This document shows positions 28,327 through 37,452 of a DNA stretch of 64,000 bases, piece by piece. The stretch spans positions 1 through 64,000 of the forward strand of contig CAJQRC010000039.1 of assembly GCA_905480645.1 (NCBI GenBank), in the 5' to 3' direction. Numbering within the stretch: position 1 is the first letter of the stretch; each line of letters starts with the position of its first letter. The notes beneath the pieces were generated by a model. That model was not told the origin of the DNA. It saw only the letters and a list, made by a program, of their open reading frames with translations, and did not search any database. The translations under genes were made by a program, and so were the position numbers. Source of the stretch: an uncultured Tateyamaria sp. Lineage in GTDB: Bacteria; Pseudomonadota; Alphaproteobacteria; Rhodobacterales; Rhodobacteraceae.

Positions 28327-28400
28327 GCGGGCGTTGTGTAGTGGTAAGACCTTAGCCTTCCAAGCTAATGACGCGGGTTCGATTCCCGCCGCCCGCTCCA
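28327..28400 (+). tRNA. tRNA-Gly (anticodon UCC)
   Basis: A 74-base cloverleaf with CCA encoded. The acceptor stem GCGGGCG pairs with CGCCCGC. The anticodon stem TTAGC/GCTAA encloses the loop CTTCCAA with anticodon TCC. The T-arm is GCGGG-TTCGATT-CCCGC. It lies in the gap between the acyl-CoA dehydrogenase and the DUF6880 gene. Confidence 0.97.
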
Positions 28401-28607
28401 CCACAACCACAATTGATTTCTTTCAATTAGCAGACTAATGAGGCAACTCTTTCAATTGTCTCCGACGCTCCTAGAAACCTGCCAAATTTTCCATTCGAAA
28501 CCTAGCTAATTTAATTTAATTTTAGTGTTGAGTTGGCGTTACCTTTTGCGAACTAGAAAAATATGGAGTGTTCTATTCAATTTTAGTGAGTAACAAATTG
28601 GAACTCC

Positions 28608-30038
28608 ATGTCAAAAAAAACTCTTAACTCTAAAAACTTAGAGGCTCTCGGGGCTGAATGCCTTGCAGAACTACTGCTTGAAGTAAGTATAGGAAGTGCT
28701 GCGATTAAGCGCCGTTTACGGCTCGAAATCAGTCACAACTTGGGTCCTTTAGAACTTGCTCGAGAAGTCCGTAAACGGTTGGCATCTCTTCGTAAGTCTA
28801 AAAGCTTTGTTGGCTGGCGGCGGCGCAAGGCTCTTGTCAAAGACCTTAGCATGCAGAACGACATGATTACTAAAAAAATTGCAGTACAGGATCCAATAAT
28901 AGCTTTTGAATTGCTCTGGGAGTTTATGGATTTGGCTCCCTCTGTGTATAGCCGTGTAGATGATAATTGTGTTGAAGTTGATCAAGTGTTTCGTAATGCA
29001 TTGATGCAATTTGGAGATATTGGTCCTCATGTTGAATTGGACCAGTCGCTACTCACGGCTAAAATATTGGATTCACTCATCAATAACGATTTTGGAGTAT
29101 TTGATGGTCTTATCGGATTACTGGCTCCTACTTTGGGTTCGGAGGGATTATGTCTGTTGAAAGAAAAAGTCTTAGATTATTCTCAAACATCCTCAAAAAG
29201 GGGATCAAAAGAACATGCGGCTTTAGAGTTTTTACGTGACCTTCGCAGCGAAAGACTAAGCTATCAAAGAAACTATCAGGACGAATTGGTGAGAGTTTGT
29301 TTGCAGGAAATAGCTCGAGCTCAGGGCGAAATAGATGAATATATATCATACTATTCTGAGGAGGACTTAGTTCGCCCATATATAGCAGAAAAAATAGCGA
29401 AAATATTGCTTGCTGCAAACCGAGCAGAGGACGCTTTGACAATTTTAAATGGTACAAATCATGGTGAACAGATACACGGAAATGTCGAGTGGGATATGTT
29501 GTATATTGCTTGTTTGACTGCGTTGGGTAGGTTTTATGATGCTCAAGATCATCGACGGCGACGATTTGAGCAAACCCTTACACCAGTATTTTTAAGAGAT
29601 TATCTCAATGGTTTGCCAGATTTTGAGGATATTGAGGCTGAGGAGGCGGCTAAGAAACAGGTTCAAAAATATGAAAATGTGCATAATGCATTATCATTTT
29701 TTTTGGATTGGCCTGATTTGGCTGCCGCAGCACACTTAATAAAAAGCCGCGCAACTGAGTTGAGTGGTGAGTTTGAGGAAATGTTCGCTTTAGCGGCAGA
29801 TACTCTCCAAGAGAAACATCCTTTGGCTTCCATAGTATTGCGGCGAACAATTATTGAAAAAATTCTTAAAGATAGGAACTTTTCTCGCTATACTATTGTA
29901 GCTAACCACTTAATGGACTGTGTAGCATTGGATTTGGATATAGTGGATTACGGATCGCTTGAACCACATCAATCTTATTTTTTGCGTTTACGTAAAGAAT
30001 ATCAGCTCAAGGGGCCACAATGGGACAGAGTTGATTGA
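28608..30038 (+). CDS. DUF6880-family protein of unknown function
   Basis: A 476-residue soluble, helix-rich protein. The opening LNSKNLEALGAECLAELLLE, then KRRLRLEI and REVRKRLASLRKSKSFVGWRRRKALVKDL, are hallmarks of the DUF6880 family, widespread in alphaproteobacteria with no established role. The central and C-terminal parts look like TPR-like helical repeats (AEDALTILNG, AALEFLRDL, AAAHLIKSRA). No signal peptide or membrane helix is present. It follows the tRNA-Gly gene by about 200 bases and appears monocistronic. Confidence 0.75.
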   Translation: MSKKTLNSKNLEALGAECLAELLLEVSIGSAAIKRRLRLEISHNLGPLELAREVRKRLASLRKSKSFVGWRRRKALVKDLSMQNDMITKKIAVQDPIIAFELLWEFMDLAPSVYSRVDDNCVEVDQVFRNALMQFGDIGPHVELDQSLLTAKILDSLINNDFGVFDGLIGLLAPTLGSEGLCLLKEKVLDYSQTSSKRGSKEHAALEFLRDLRSERLSYQRNYQDELVRVCLQEIARAQGEIDEYISYYSEEDLVRPYIAEKIAKILLAANRAEDALTILNGTNHGEQIHGNVEWDMLYIACLTALGRFYDAQDHRRRRFEQTLTPVFLRDYLNGLPDFEDIEAEEAAKKQVQKYENVHNALSFFLDWPDLAAAAHLIKSRATELSGEFEEMFALAADTLQEKHPLASIVLRRTIIEKILKDRNFSRYTIVANHLMDCVALDLDIVDYGSLEPHQSYFLRLRKEYQLKGPQWDRVD

Positions 30039-30221
30039 TGGTCTTCAATTTTTTCAATTAACAAAAGGTCTCTCTTAGGTTGCCGGTTTGTATGCTGGGG
30101 TGGTAATTTCATGCAGCAGTTCATTTGTAATTTAAGAGTGAATGCAAAACCAATTTAGAAGGACCAAGTCTGTTTGGTTAAGTTAACAGACAAAGAAGCA
30201 ATATATACCGAATTGGAATTT

Positions 30222-30635
30222 TCAATTTTTAGAAATTTCAGAGGCAACACTATCGCGTAAATTTTGTAATTCGTCTATCGCTTGGTTTAGTTGCGACCGC
30301 TGGTTTGCAAGTTCTGGCAACTGACTGTCCGCTAATCTTATCCATGCACGCATCTGTGCCTCAGTGCCTTCTCGTTCATAGATCAATAGCCACTGCCTTA
30401 TGTCCTCCAATTGAAACCCAAATTTCCTACCCCTCATAATTAATTTCATCCGAGCTCTCTCTCGTCCGTTGTAAAAGCGTGATCGGCCTTCACGGTCGGG
30501 ATTCAATAACTCAATATACTCGTAATAACGGAGCGTGCGCGGGGTAACTCCAAATTCTGTGCACATCTCTTTAAAACTCAAGCGATCCAAAGACATACCA
30601 TTTATCTTTCTAGATGATTTTTTAGCTTGAGACAA
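30222..30635 (-). CDS. MerR-family transcriptional regulator
   Basis: A 137-residue MerR regulator. The helix-turn-helix and wing are LSFKEMCTEFGVTPRTLRYYEYIELLNP and GRSRFYNGRERARMKLI, followed by a long dimerisation coiled coil (about 90-130). It lacks a cysteine-rich metal loop, so it probably senses an organic ligand such as an acyl-CoA, as LiuR/PaaR-like relatives do. It diverges, with an 81-base gap, from two thioesterases and a MATE exporter, which it likely controls. An inverted repeat AGCAAG/CTTGCT lies in the gap. Confidence 0.9.
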   Translation of the reverse strand: MSQAKKSSRKINGMSLDRLSFKEMCTEFGVTPRTLRYYEYIELLNPDREGRSRFYNGRERARMKLIMRGRKFGFQLEDIRQWLLIYEREGTEAQMRAWIRLADSQLPELANQRSQLNQAIDELQNLRDSVASEISKN

Positions 30636-30716
30636 AGCAAGAGTAACTGTTGCTTGCTCTCAATGTGTGAGGCGCTCATAACTTTCAGAAATACGAGCCA
30701 AGGAGTATAACAATAC

Positions 30717-31139
30717 ATGAATAATAAACTTGAAATGGCACGTCAATTTATCAAATCAATTCCTCATTCACAAGACCTTGGTATGGATTTACTTAAGATG
30801 GCTGACGGAATGGCGATTATCACAATGCCCTATAATATAAACTTAATTGGAGACCCTGAAACAGGAGTGATAAGCGGCGGTGCCGTATCCGCTCTTATAG
30901 ATACTTGTTGTGGCGCGGCTGTAATGAGTCACCCTTTGAATTTGGGTGGTACTGCAACTATCGATTTACGTATCGACTACATGCGGCCGGCAACACCTGG
31001 GCAAACCATAAAAACTGAGGCGAATTGTTATCATATTACAAGATCTGTGGCGTTTGTTCGAGCCACTGCAATTGATGATGATCCAGATAACCCAGTTGCC
31101 ACTGCTACTGGTGCTTTTACAGTGGAGAGCTCGGGATGA
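30717..31139 (+). CDS. PaaI-family hotdog thioesterase
   Basis: A 140-residue hotdog-fold acyl-CoA thioesterase. The GVISGGAVSALIDTCCGAAVMSH segment contains the catalytic-helix acidic residue, and TIDLRIDYMRPATPGQTIKTEA is the standard strand pair of the PaaI family. It probably hydrolyses aryl- or short-acyl-CoA to free CoA. It overlaps the second thioesterase by four bases (ATGA). The divergent MerR gene suggests inducible expression. Confidence 0.9.
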   Translation: MNNKLEMARQFIKSIPHSQDLGMDLLKMADGMAIITMPYNINLIGDPETGVISGGAVSALIDTCCGAAVMSHPLNLGGTATIDLRIDYMRPATPGQTIKTEANCYHITRSVAFVRATAIDDDPDNPVATATGAFTVESSG

Positions 31140-31642
31140 TGAGTCCAAAAATTTCAGAAACAGCACTGCAAAGGCGTAGTGATGCATTGAACGCTCTGGT
31201 CGATAGTATTCCTTACATTCAATATCTTGGTGTGCGGTTTAACCCTCAGAACGATCGGTTAACCGCCTTTTTACCATTTAATAAAAAGCTGATAGGTAAT
31301 CCGATCAAACCTGCTCTGCATGGTGGCGTAACAGTTGCTTTTCTAGAAGTTACGGCAATGATCACCTTAAATTGGTTTTATTTAAATGATGAGACTGCAT
31401 ACGAAAATCTTGATTTTAAAAAGATACGGGCCGGGTGGTTCCTAAAGTTGCCAAAAACAATTGACTTTTCTGTTGATTACTTACGGGCAGGCTTGCCGGA
31501 GGATGCCTATGCTCGCGCTCATATAATTCGGTCAGGACGTCGTTACGCATCTGTTCACGTTGAAGGTTGGCAGAATAGCAAAGAAAAGTTGTTTGCATAT
31601 GCCACTGGCCATTTTGTTTTGCCGCAGCGACCTTTGGAATGA
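31136..31642 (+). CDS. Second PaaI-family hotdog thioesterase
   Basis: A 168-residue hotdog protein distinct from its upstream neighbour. KPALHGGVTVAFLEVTAMITL is the substrate helix and IDFSVDYLRAGLPEDAYARAHI the following strands. It may act with the first as a heteromer or on a different chain length. ATG 31136 or 31139 can serve as start. It overlaps the MATE gene by four bases (ATGA). Confidence 0.85.
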   Translation: MMSPKISETALQRRSDALNALVDSIPYIQYLGVRFNPQNDRLTAFLPFNKKLIGNPIKPALHGGVTVAFLEVTAMITLNWFYLNDETAYENLDFKKIRAGWFLKLPKTIDFSVDYLRAGLPEDAYARAHIIRSGRRYASVHVEGWQNSKEKLFAYATGHFVLPQRPLE

Positions 31643-32976
31643 CCCAATTAAAACTGAATGTGACATCGGCCTCGTTGACACATAGGCGTGTTTTAAAAAT
31701 CGCTTTGCCAATTGTTTTATCAAATGCAACGGTTCCAATTCTAGGCGCTGTTGACGTGGGTGTTGTTGGTCAATTGGGTGCAGCGGCGCCTATTGGCGCA
31801 GTAGGCCTTGGGGCCATAATTCTGACAACAATCTTTTGGATGTTTGGTTTCTTGCGAATGGGGACTGTAGGTTTGGTGGGACAGGCCGCAGGATCAGGAT
31901 GTGACGATCAGGCGACTGAATGGCTGACGCGCGCTCTTTTGGTTGCTGCCGCTGGCGGTATTAGCATTATAATAATGCAATGGCCTGTGTTCTGGCTCGC
32001 ATTTCAGTTGGTTACAGCCAGTAAAGAAGTTGAAACTCTTGCTCGCAATTATGTGTCCATCCGGGTTTGGGCAGCACCTGCTGCCATAGCGATCTATGCT
32101 TTGACAGGCTGGTTGATTGCAATGGAGCGAACGGGCGATGTGTTTTGGATTCAACTGATTATGAATCTACTGAATATTTTTTTGGATTTTTTATTTGTTC
32201 TTGGGATGGGTTGGGGTGTGCCTGGTGTTGCTATAGCGACTGTGATTGCCGAAGTGTCGGGCGCGGCTTTGGCGTTGTGGCTATGTCGAAATGCTTTTCT
32301 AGGCCCAGCATGGCGAAATTGGGCCAGTATTTTCAATCGTCATAAGTTAACTAAGATGACGGTATTACACCTTGATATATTACTACGATCAGCAATGTTG
32401 GTGCTTATTTTTTCAAGTTTTGTATTTATTGGAGCTCAGTTTGGTGATGTGACACTTGCCGCTAATCAAGTACTTCTTCAATTCATTTATATTACTGCTC
32501 ATGCTATGGATGGCTTCGCGTTTGCAGCAGAGACTTTAGTTGCTCGCGCGTTTGGTGGGAAAAATCCTACACTTGTGCGCAAGAGTGTCGCGATGACGGG
32601 AATTTGGAGCTTCATTATCTGTGTATTGACAGCCGCCAGTTTTGCTTTTGCAGGCCCTTGGATAATTGATTTAATGGTCAAAGATATCACGGTTCAGGAA
32701 GCCGCGCGTGGTTATTTATGGTGGATGGTTGCTGCGCCTCTTTGCGGTGGGGCAGCATGGATGCTGGATGGTGTCTTTATCGGAGCAGCACGTGGCCGAG
32801 ATATGCGTAACATGATGTCTATTAGTTTCTGTATTTACTGGATTGCAGTGCTCGTTCTAACGCCAAATATGGGCAATGCTGGGCTCTGGGCGGCGTTATT
32901 GATTTCGTTTGTTGTGCGAGGCGTGACTTTAGGGATACGTTATCCTGCGTTGGAGCACAGTGCTAGGCAGGGCTAA
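31639..32976 (+). CDS. MATE-family multidrug/cation efflux transporter
   Basis: A 445-residue transporter with about twelve membrane helices in two bundles (for example VGVVGQLGAAAPIGAVGLGAII near 35-56, MDGFAFAAETLVARAFG near 285-300, and paired N- and C-terminal halves). It resembles the DinF-like MATE branch, which exports organic cations or metabolites using Na+ or H+. It is translationally coupled to two acyl-CoA thioesterases, so a plausible but unproven role is export of the acids they release. It is convergent with pyrD. Confidence 0.92.
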   Translation: MTQLKLNVTSASLTHRRVLKIALPIVLSNATVPILGAVDVGVVGQLGAAAPIGAVGLGAIILTTIFWMFGFLRMGTVGLVGQAAGSGCDDQATEWLTRALLVAAAGGISIIIMQWPVFWLAFQLVTASKEVETLARNYVSIRVWAAPAAIAIYALTGWLIAMERTGDVFWIQLIMNLLNIFLDFLFVLGMGWGVPGVAIATVIAEVSGAALALWLCRNAFLGPAWRNWASIFNRHKLTKMTVLHLDILLRSAMLVLIFSSFVFIGAQFGDVTLAANQVLLQFIYITAHAMDGFAFAAETLVARAFGGKNPTLVRKSVAMTGIWSFIICVLTAASFAFAGPWIIDLMVKDITVQEAARGYLWWMVAAPLCGGAAWMLDGVFIGAARGRDMRNMMSISFCIYWIAVLVLTPNMGNAGLWAALLISFVVRGVTLGIRYPALEHSARQG

Positions 32977-33017
32977 ATTTTGCCTTTCAATGAAAAGTCA
33001 ATTTCTAAATTTTTACG

Positions 33018-34061
33018 TTATAGCCACTTTTTAGTATTGGATCCAACGGCCTGAGCTACATTTGCAAATCCGTCATGGGCCAGCAAGTTATCTAAATTAT
33101 TATTAATTTTTGCTGCAAGGCTTAGTCCGCCATAAATCAAGCTGGTGTAGAGTTGCAGAGCGGAGGCACCTGCCTGAATTTTGGCATATGCTTGCTCGGC
33201 GTTAGAAATTCCACCGACTCCAATCAAGGGTAGCTTTGTTAATTTGTTTAATTTTGCTAAAACGCGTGTCGATTTTTCAAACAAAGGTTCGCCAGATAGA
33301 CCACCGGCTTCCAAAGCATTAGAGCTTTGTAATCTGTCTCGATCCAACGTGGTGTTAGTTGCGATAATGGCCGCAATACCGGTTTGTTCTGCTACTTTGG
33401 CGATGTCTTCAAGTTCATGATCTGTCAAATCAGGCGCAATCTTTAGGAACACAGGCACTGATTTTCTTACTTGCATGACGTCTGTTAATAATGCCTTTAA
33501 AGCAACCGCTCCTTGTAGATCGCGAAGCTTTTCGGTGTTCGGGCTTGAAACGTTTACCGTGGCGAAATCGATATGATCTCTGCAATGCTCTAATACTTTT
33601 GCGAAATCACTTGCTTTGTTCATGCTATTTTTATTTGCACCTAAATTTAACCCTACGGGTACTGTATTAGTGCTGCCAGCAATACGAGCACAAATTTTGT
33701 GCATACCATCATTGTTGAAGCCAAATCGGTTAATCGCGGCTTTGTCCTTGCTTAAACGAAACAGTCTAGGTTTGGGGTTTCCAGGTTGGGCTTGGGGCGT
33801 TGCCGCACCAACTTCGATCCAACCAAAGCCGGCTCGACTTAATGCTCGGATGGCAGTTGCATTTTTATCAAACCCCGCGGCTAGACCAATGGGATTGGGA
33901 AGTTCTATTCCCGCTAATGAGGTTTGCAGGCGCGATGAAGTGGTGGGCCCAGGACAAGGCACAAAAGATGTCTTCAGTGCAGTTATTGCAATGGTATGAG
34001 CAATTTCTGGATCCATTCGATGGAGTGCTTTAAGTCCCAAATTTTCCAGTAGGACTTTCAT
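33018..34061 (-). CDS. pyrD: Dihydroorotate dehydrogenase (quinone)
   Basis: A 347-residue class 2 DHODH that oxidises dihydroorotate to orotate with quinone as acceptor, at the inner face of the membrane. The short amphipathic N-terminus is typical of class 2. The family segments [27 protein letters not shown] (catalytic serine region) and [30 protein letters not shown] (FMN phosphate site) are present. It is the last gene of an overlapping chain with the DUF1330 and DUF952 genes (ATGA overlaps). Confidence 0.96.
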   Translation of the reverse strand: MKVLLENLGLKALHRMDPEIAHTIAITALKTSFVPCPGPTTSSRLQTSLAGIELPNPIGLAAGFDKNATAIRALSRAGFGWIEVGAATPQAQPGNPKPRLFRLSKDKAAINRFGFNNDGMHKICARIAGSTNTVPVGLNLGANKNSMNKASDFAKVLEHCRDHIDFATVNVSSPNTEKLRDLQGAVALKALLTDVMQVRKSVPVFLKIAPDLTDHELEDIAKVAEQTGIAAIIATNTTLDRDRLQSSNALEAGGLSGEPLFEKSTRVLAKLNKLTKLPLIGVGGISNAEQAYAKIQAGASALQLYTSLIYGGLSLAAKINNNLDNLLAHDGFANVAQAVGSNTKKWL

Positions 34062-34486
34062 GAAAATGTATTACCGTCAGATGTTGGTGACCAGTGGATC
34101 AATCTTGAATTCATAACAGCAGCCTGACGATGTAGAACAGCCTGTTGGTAATCTGGGTCTGAAACCATTTCTAAGAAAGCGTGCGTGCTTGGGTAGTGGG
34201 CGATGAATGCTGTATGCCATACGTTCTCAGTTTGTCCGACCAATGTAGCTTCGTAATTACCGCGCCAAACAATTGATCCACCGACCCTAATGAATATTGG
34301 AATGCTGTACTTGCCATAGAACCAGTATGCTTCAGCTCCTGTAAGTCCTGCAACAATAAATTCATGGTCATCTGGATAACTTACCAGTGTTCGAAAACGC
34401 AAAAGGTTAAGCATTTCGACGGGGCAATCGCGATTTAGGCTTTCAAAGATATCGAATTGGGCAGGCGTCGGATCGATATGGCTCAT
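34058..34486 (-). CDS. DUF1330-family protein
   Basis: A 142-residue dimeric ferredoxin-like-fold protein. [10 protein letters not shown], then [41 protein letters not shown] are the recognisable DUF1330 blocks. The family has no settled function. Four-base overlaps with both the DUF952 gene and pyrD show that it is translated with them. That set recurs in roseobacters, but I cannot verify this here. Confidence 0.75.
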   Translation of the reverse strand: MSHIDPTPAQFDIFESLNRDCPVEMLNLLRFRTLVSYPDDHEFIVAGLTGAEAYWFYGKYSIPIFIRVGGSIVWRGNYEATLVGQTENVWHTAFIAHYPSTHAFLEMVSDPDYQQAVLHRQAAVMNSRLIHWSPTSDGNTFS

Positions 34487-34827
34487 TCAAATTTAACCTC
34501 AGTCGGAAACTGATGTATTCTATTTTTTAATAGTAAAGGTTTGGCCCAATAAACATCAGCAATGGTCATTTTGCGATATAAATGTGGAAACAGCACACCA
34601 CCGCGTGAGGGCTCCCACTTGAGATCATCTCCTAAAGTGTTCTTATCTACAGCGATAAGAAATAGATCGTCCAAGTCTGCAAAATATTTTGTTGCTGTTT
34701 CCTTAACTTGGTTTGCTGTTGAAAAGTGAATGTAGCCATCATTTATGTCGATTGGAGCACCTATTGTTGTCCCATCGACACGCAAGTTGGTCCATTCAAT
34801 AGCACGAAATATTTTATAAATTAGCAT
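34483..34827 (-). CDS. DUF952-family protein
   Basis: A 114-residue protein with the DUF952 pattern: YKIFRAIEW at the start, DGYIHFSTANQVKETATKYF, LFLIAVDKNTLGDDLKWEPSRGGVLFPHLYR and VYWAKPL. The fold is related to RNA 2'-phosphotransferase/ADP-ribosyl-type proteins, but no activity is established. It is the first gene of the chain leading to pyrD and diverges from the periplasmic nucleotidase. Confidence 0.85.
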   Translation of the reverse strand: MLIYKIFRAIEWTNLRVDGTTIGAPIDINDGYIHFSTANQVKETATKYFADLDDLFLIAVDKNTLGDDLKWEPSRGGVLFPHLYRKMTIADVYWAKPLLLKNRIHQFPTEVKFE

Positions 34828-34973
34828 GTCTCTCCTGATGCCTGCCGATTATAACTTGGTCAAGTCTGCATCTTATGATCGTTTGGCTTTGTTGAATCAT
34901 GCAAGTTTTTGTATCCTTGACACCTGCAAGAAGTTCACAAATGGTTTTATTGTAATTCATTAAGGAACCCACA

Positions 34974-36527
34974 ATGACCTTTTACCTGAATATTATGGCT
35001 GTTTTGGCGTTTAGTGCTGGAGCGGCACTGGCTGACTACCAACTGACCATCCTGCATACAAATGATTTCCATGCGCGTTTTGAGCCTATCAATAAATATG
35101 ACAGTGGTTGTAGTTTCGAAGATAACGCTGATGGCAAGTGCTTTGGTGGATCTGCTCGTTTGGTTACGGCCATTGAAACAGCCCGAGCAAGGTCAAAAAA
35201 TTCAATTTTAGTAGACGGGGGTGATCAGTTTCAAGGCACGCTATTCTATACCTACTATAAAGGTAAGCTGACGGCTGAGATGATGAATCTTATGGGTTAT
35301 GACGGCATGACGGTTGGCAACCATGAATTTGATGACGGGCCAGAAATATTGCGTGGTTTTATGGATGCTGTTGAATTTCCGGTTCTTATGTCAAACGCTG
35401 ATGTGTCAAGAGAACCTTTTCTTGCAGATAAAATACTCAAGTCAGTAGTTATTGAGCGGGGTGGTGAGAAAATTGGGCTCATCGGTCTGACGCCAGATGA
35501 TACAGATGATCTTGCATCGCCAGGGCCGAACATAACTTTTTTAGATCCGGTAGACGCAGTGCAGGGGGAAGTTGATGCACTCGCGGTTAAAGGCATCAAT
35601 AAGATAATTGTTCTCAGCCATTCTGGATATGGTGTGGATCAGTATATTGCGGCCAAAACGACTGGTGTCGATGTTATCGTTGGTGGACACTCCAATACGC
35701 TTTTGGGAAACATGGAAAGAGCAGTAGGACCGTATCCAACCGTCGTGGGTGATACGGTGATTGTACAAGCGTATGCTTATGGAAAGTTTTTGGGAGAATT
35801 GAACGTAATCTTCAGCCAAGACGGTGAGGTAATTGAGGCTAAAGGGGCTCCTTTTCTTATTGATTCTGCTGTTTTAGAAGACTCTGACGTTAAGGCGCGC
35901 ATTATAGAAGCTGCGGCACCGCTCGAGAAAATTCGGAACGAAATAGTTGCTGAGGCCTTCAAAAGTATTGACGGGGACCGTGACCGATGTCGGTCAATGG
36001 AATGTCCAATGGGTTCGTTGATCGCTGATGCAATGCTTGCCCGAGTTCGGGGACAGGGCATCGAAATCGCAATTCAGAACGGTGGGAGTATTCGCGCATC
36101 TATCGATGCGGGTCCGATAACCATGGGTGAGGTATTGACCGTTTTACCTTTTCAAAATACTTTATCGACTTTCAAAATTTCAGGATCAATAGTTGTCGCG
36201 GCACTCGAAAATGGCGTGAGTGAAGTTGAAGAAAGAGCTGGCCGTTTTCCTCAGGTCGCAGGTATGTCCTATTCTTTTGACGCATCGCAACCGGTGGGTG
36301 CGCGGATTAGTGATGTAATGGTGGGCGGGAAGCCTATAGACTTGAAAAAACTCTACGGCGTGGTGAGCAATAACTATGTACGCAATGGTGGTGATGGATA
36401 TAAATTGTTCCTTTCAGCGCAGGAAGCTTACGATTATGGTCCTGATCTTGCTGATGTCACTGCCGAATTTTTAGCGGCCAAAGTTCCATACAAACCTTAT
36501 ACAGATGGACGCATTAAAATAAAGTAG
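34974..36527 (+). CDS. Periplasmic 5'-nucleotidase / UshA-like metallophosphatase
   Basis: A 517-residue secreted enzyme. A signal peptide is visible (about 1-20, cleavage after AALA). The metallophosphatase domain holds the dimetal ligands ILHTNDFHARF, VDGGDQFQGTLF, VGNHEFDDGPE, LSHSGYGVD and VGGHSNTLL. The C-terminal 5'-nucleotidase substrate domain contains QNGGSIRASIDAGPITMGEV and NNYVRNGGDGYKLF. It would dephosphorylate external nucleotides so that nucleosides can be imported, which suits the pyrimidine salvage operon elsewhere in this window. Confidence 0.93.
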   Translation: MTFYLNIMAVLAFSAGAALADYQLTILHTNDFHARFEPINKYDSGCSFEDNADGKCFGGSARLVTAIETARARSKNSILVDGGDQFQGTLFYTYYKGKLTAEMMNLMGYDGMTVGNHEFDDGPEILRGFMDAVEFPVLMSNADVSREPFLADKILKSVVIERGGEKIGLIGLTPDDTDDLASPGPNITFLDPVDAVQGEVDALAVKGINKIIVLSHSGYGVDQYIAAKTTGVDVIVGGHSNTLLGNMERAVGPYPTVVGDTVIVQAYAYGKFLGELNVIFSQDGEVIEAKGAPFLIDSAVLEDSDVKARIIEAAAPLEKIRNEIVAEAFKSIDGDRDRCRSMECPMGSLIADAMLARVRGQGIEIAIQNGGSIRASIDAGPITMGEVLTVLPFQNTLSTFKISGSIVVAALENGVSEVEERAGRFPQVAGMSYSFDASQPVGARISDVMVGGKPIDLKKLYGVVSNNYVRNGGDGYKLFLSAQEAYDYGPDLADVTAEFLAAKVPYKPYTDGRIKIK

Positions 36528-36734
36528 CCTTTGCTTAGTATGTGCGGCAATCTCTCTTCAAACTTAAACTTTTAACTTATGCCTTGTTCCTGCCATAATT
36601 TTAAATTGAGTTGAGAGCTTTTGAAATGAGAAGGAGTTTTTGGGAATTATGGGTTCCTGAGTTACTCCACCAAATTATGGCTGGCTCACTAATATTAACG
36701 GTGGCTATTTGTTTTGTATGCGCTGATCAATTTG

Positions 36735-37421
36735 ATGTGTGGCCGCTTCGCTATACCTTTCCTCCCGGGCACCGTAGCTCAAACCTTTATTGCATTACCG
36801 GCTGATATTCCGCTGGGAGTTTTATTTGTGATTTTACCCAACAGGCTCAGAACGCGTAGTTTGTTACGTAGGAGACCTGAGTAAATTGACTGAAATGCGC
36901 TAGGGATTTGTGCCGACTTGGTACAAAACGCCTGGTGATGGTTCTCTTTTAATTAATGCTCGTGGCGAGGCTTGCGCAGAAAACCCGCTTTTAAAACAGC
37001 AAACAATAAGCACGGAAGAATACTAGTTGCATCAGGTTTTATGAATGGTCTTGAGAAAGAGATATTAGTCACCTTATTTTATAAAGTTAGTAGACAGAGT
37101 TCTTTTAACTTTAGCAGCCATCTGGCAAACTTGGCGGTCTAAAGAGTACACCAGCGATCATATGTATTCGGCTTCTGTTATAACTAGTAGTGCGGATGGG
37201 GTAATTTCAGAGATTCACCAACGTAAGCCTGTAATTATTGAACCTGCAGGCATCCCACTTTGGTTGCGTGTAAAAGGCAATGCTCAGACTACCTTGCCGT
37301 GGGCAGCGTCAAAAAAACTCTAGTTCAGAACCGCTTATCAAATGCGGTAAATTCTAGGAGGACCACTGGACCTGAACTAATCGAACCGTTAGAGTTGGAA
37401 GCAATTATTTCCACTAATTAA
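36735..37421 (+). pseudogene. Decayed SRAP/YedK (HMCES-like) gene
   Basis: No single frame is open, but stitching frames recovers an SOS-response-associated-peptidase protein. From ATG 36735 the frame gives MCGRFAIPFLPGTVAQTF, including the catalytic Cys2 context. A second frame from about 36850 gives LTEMR, a TAG where the family has Trp, then GFVPTWYKTPGDGSLLINARGE. A third carries VASGF and would read YEW but for one missing T (near 37036). Later segments are SEIHQRKPVIIEPAGIPLWL and, at the end, [16 protein letters not shown] with stop TAA 37421. At least two frameshifts and several stops make it non-functional. SRAP proteins protect abasic DNA sites by forming a covalent crosslink. Confidence 0.85.
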
Positions 37422-37452
37422 ACAGCTTGTCCAATATTCGAGGAATGTCGTG

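Noticed and set aside
36611-36805. A 64-codon forward open frame before the SRAP remnant
   Set aside because: It crosses the true SRAP start in another frame and has no family resemblance. The MCGRF frame explains the sequence better.
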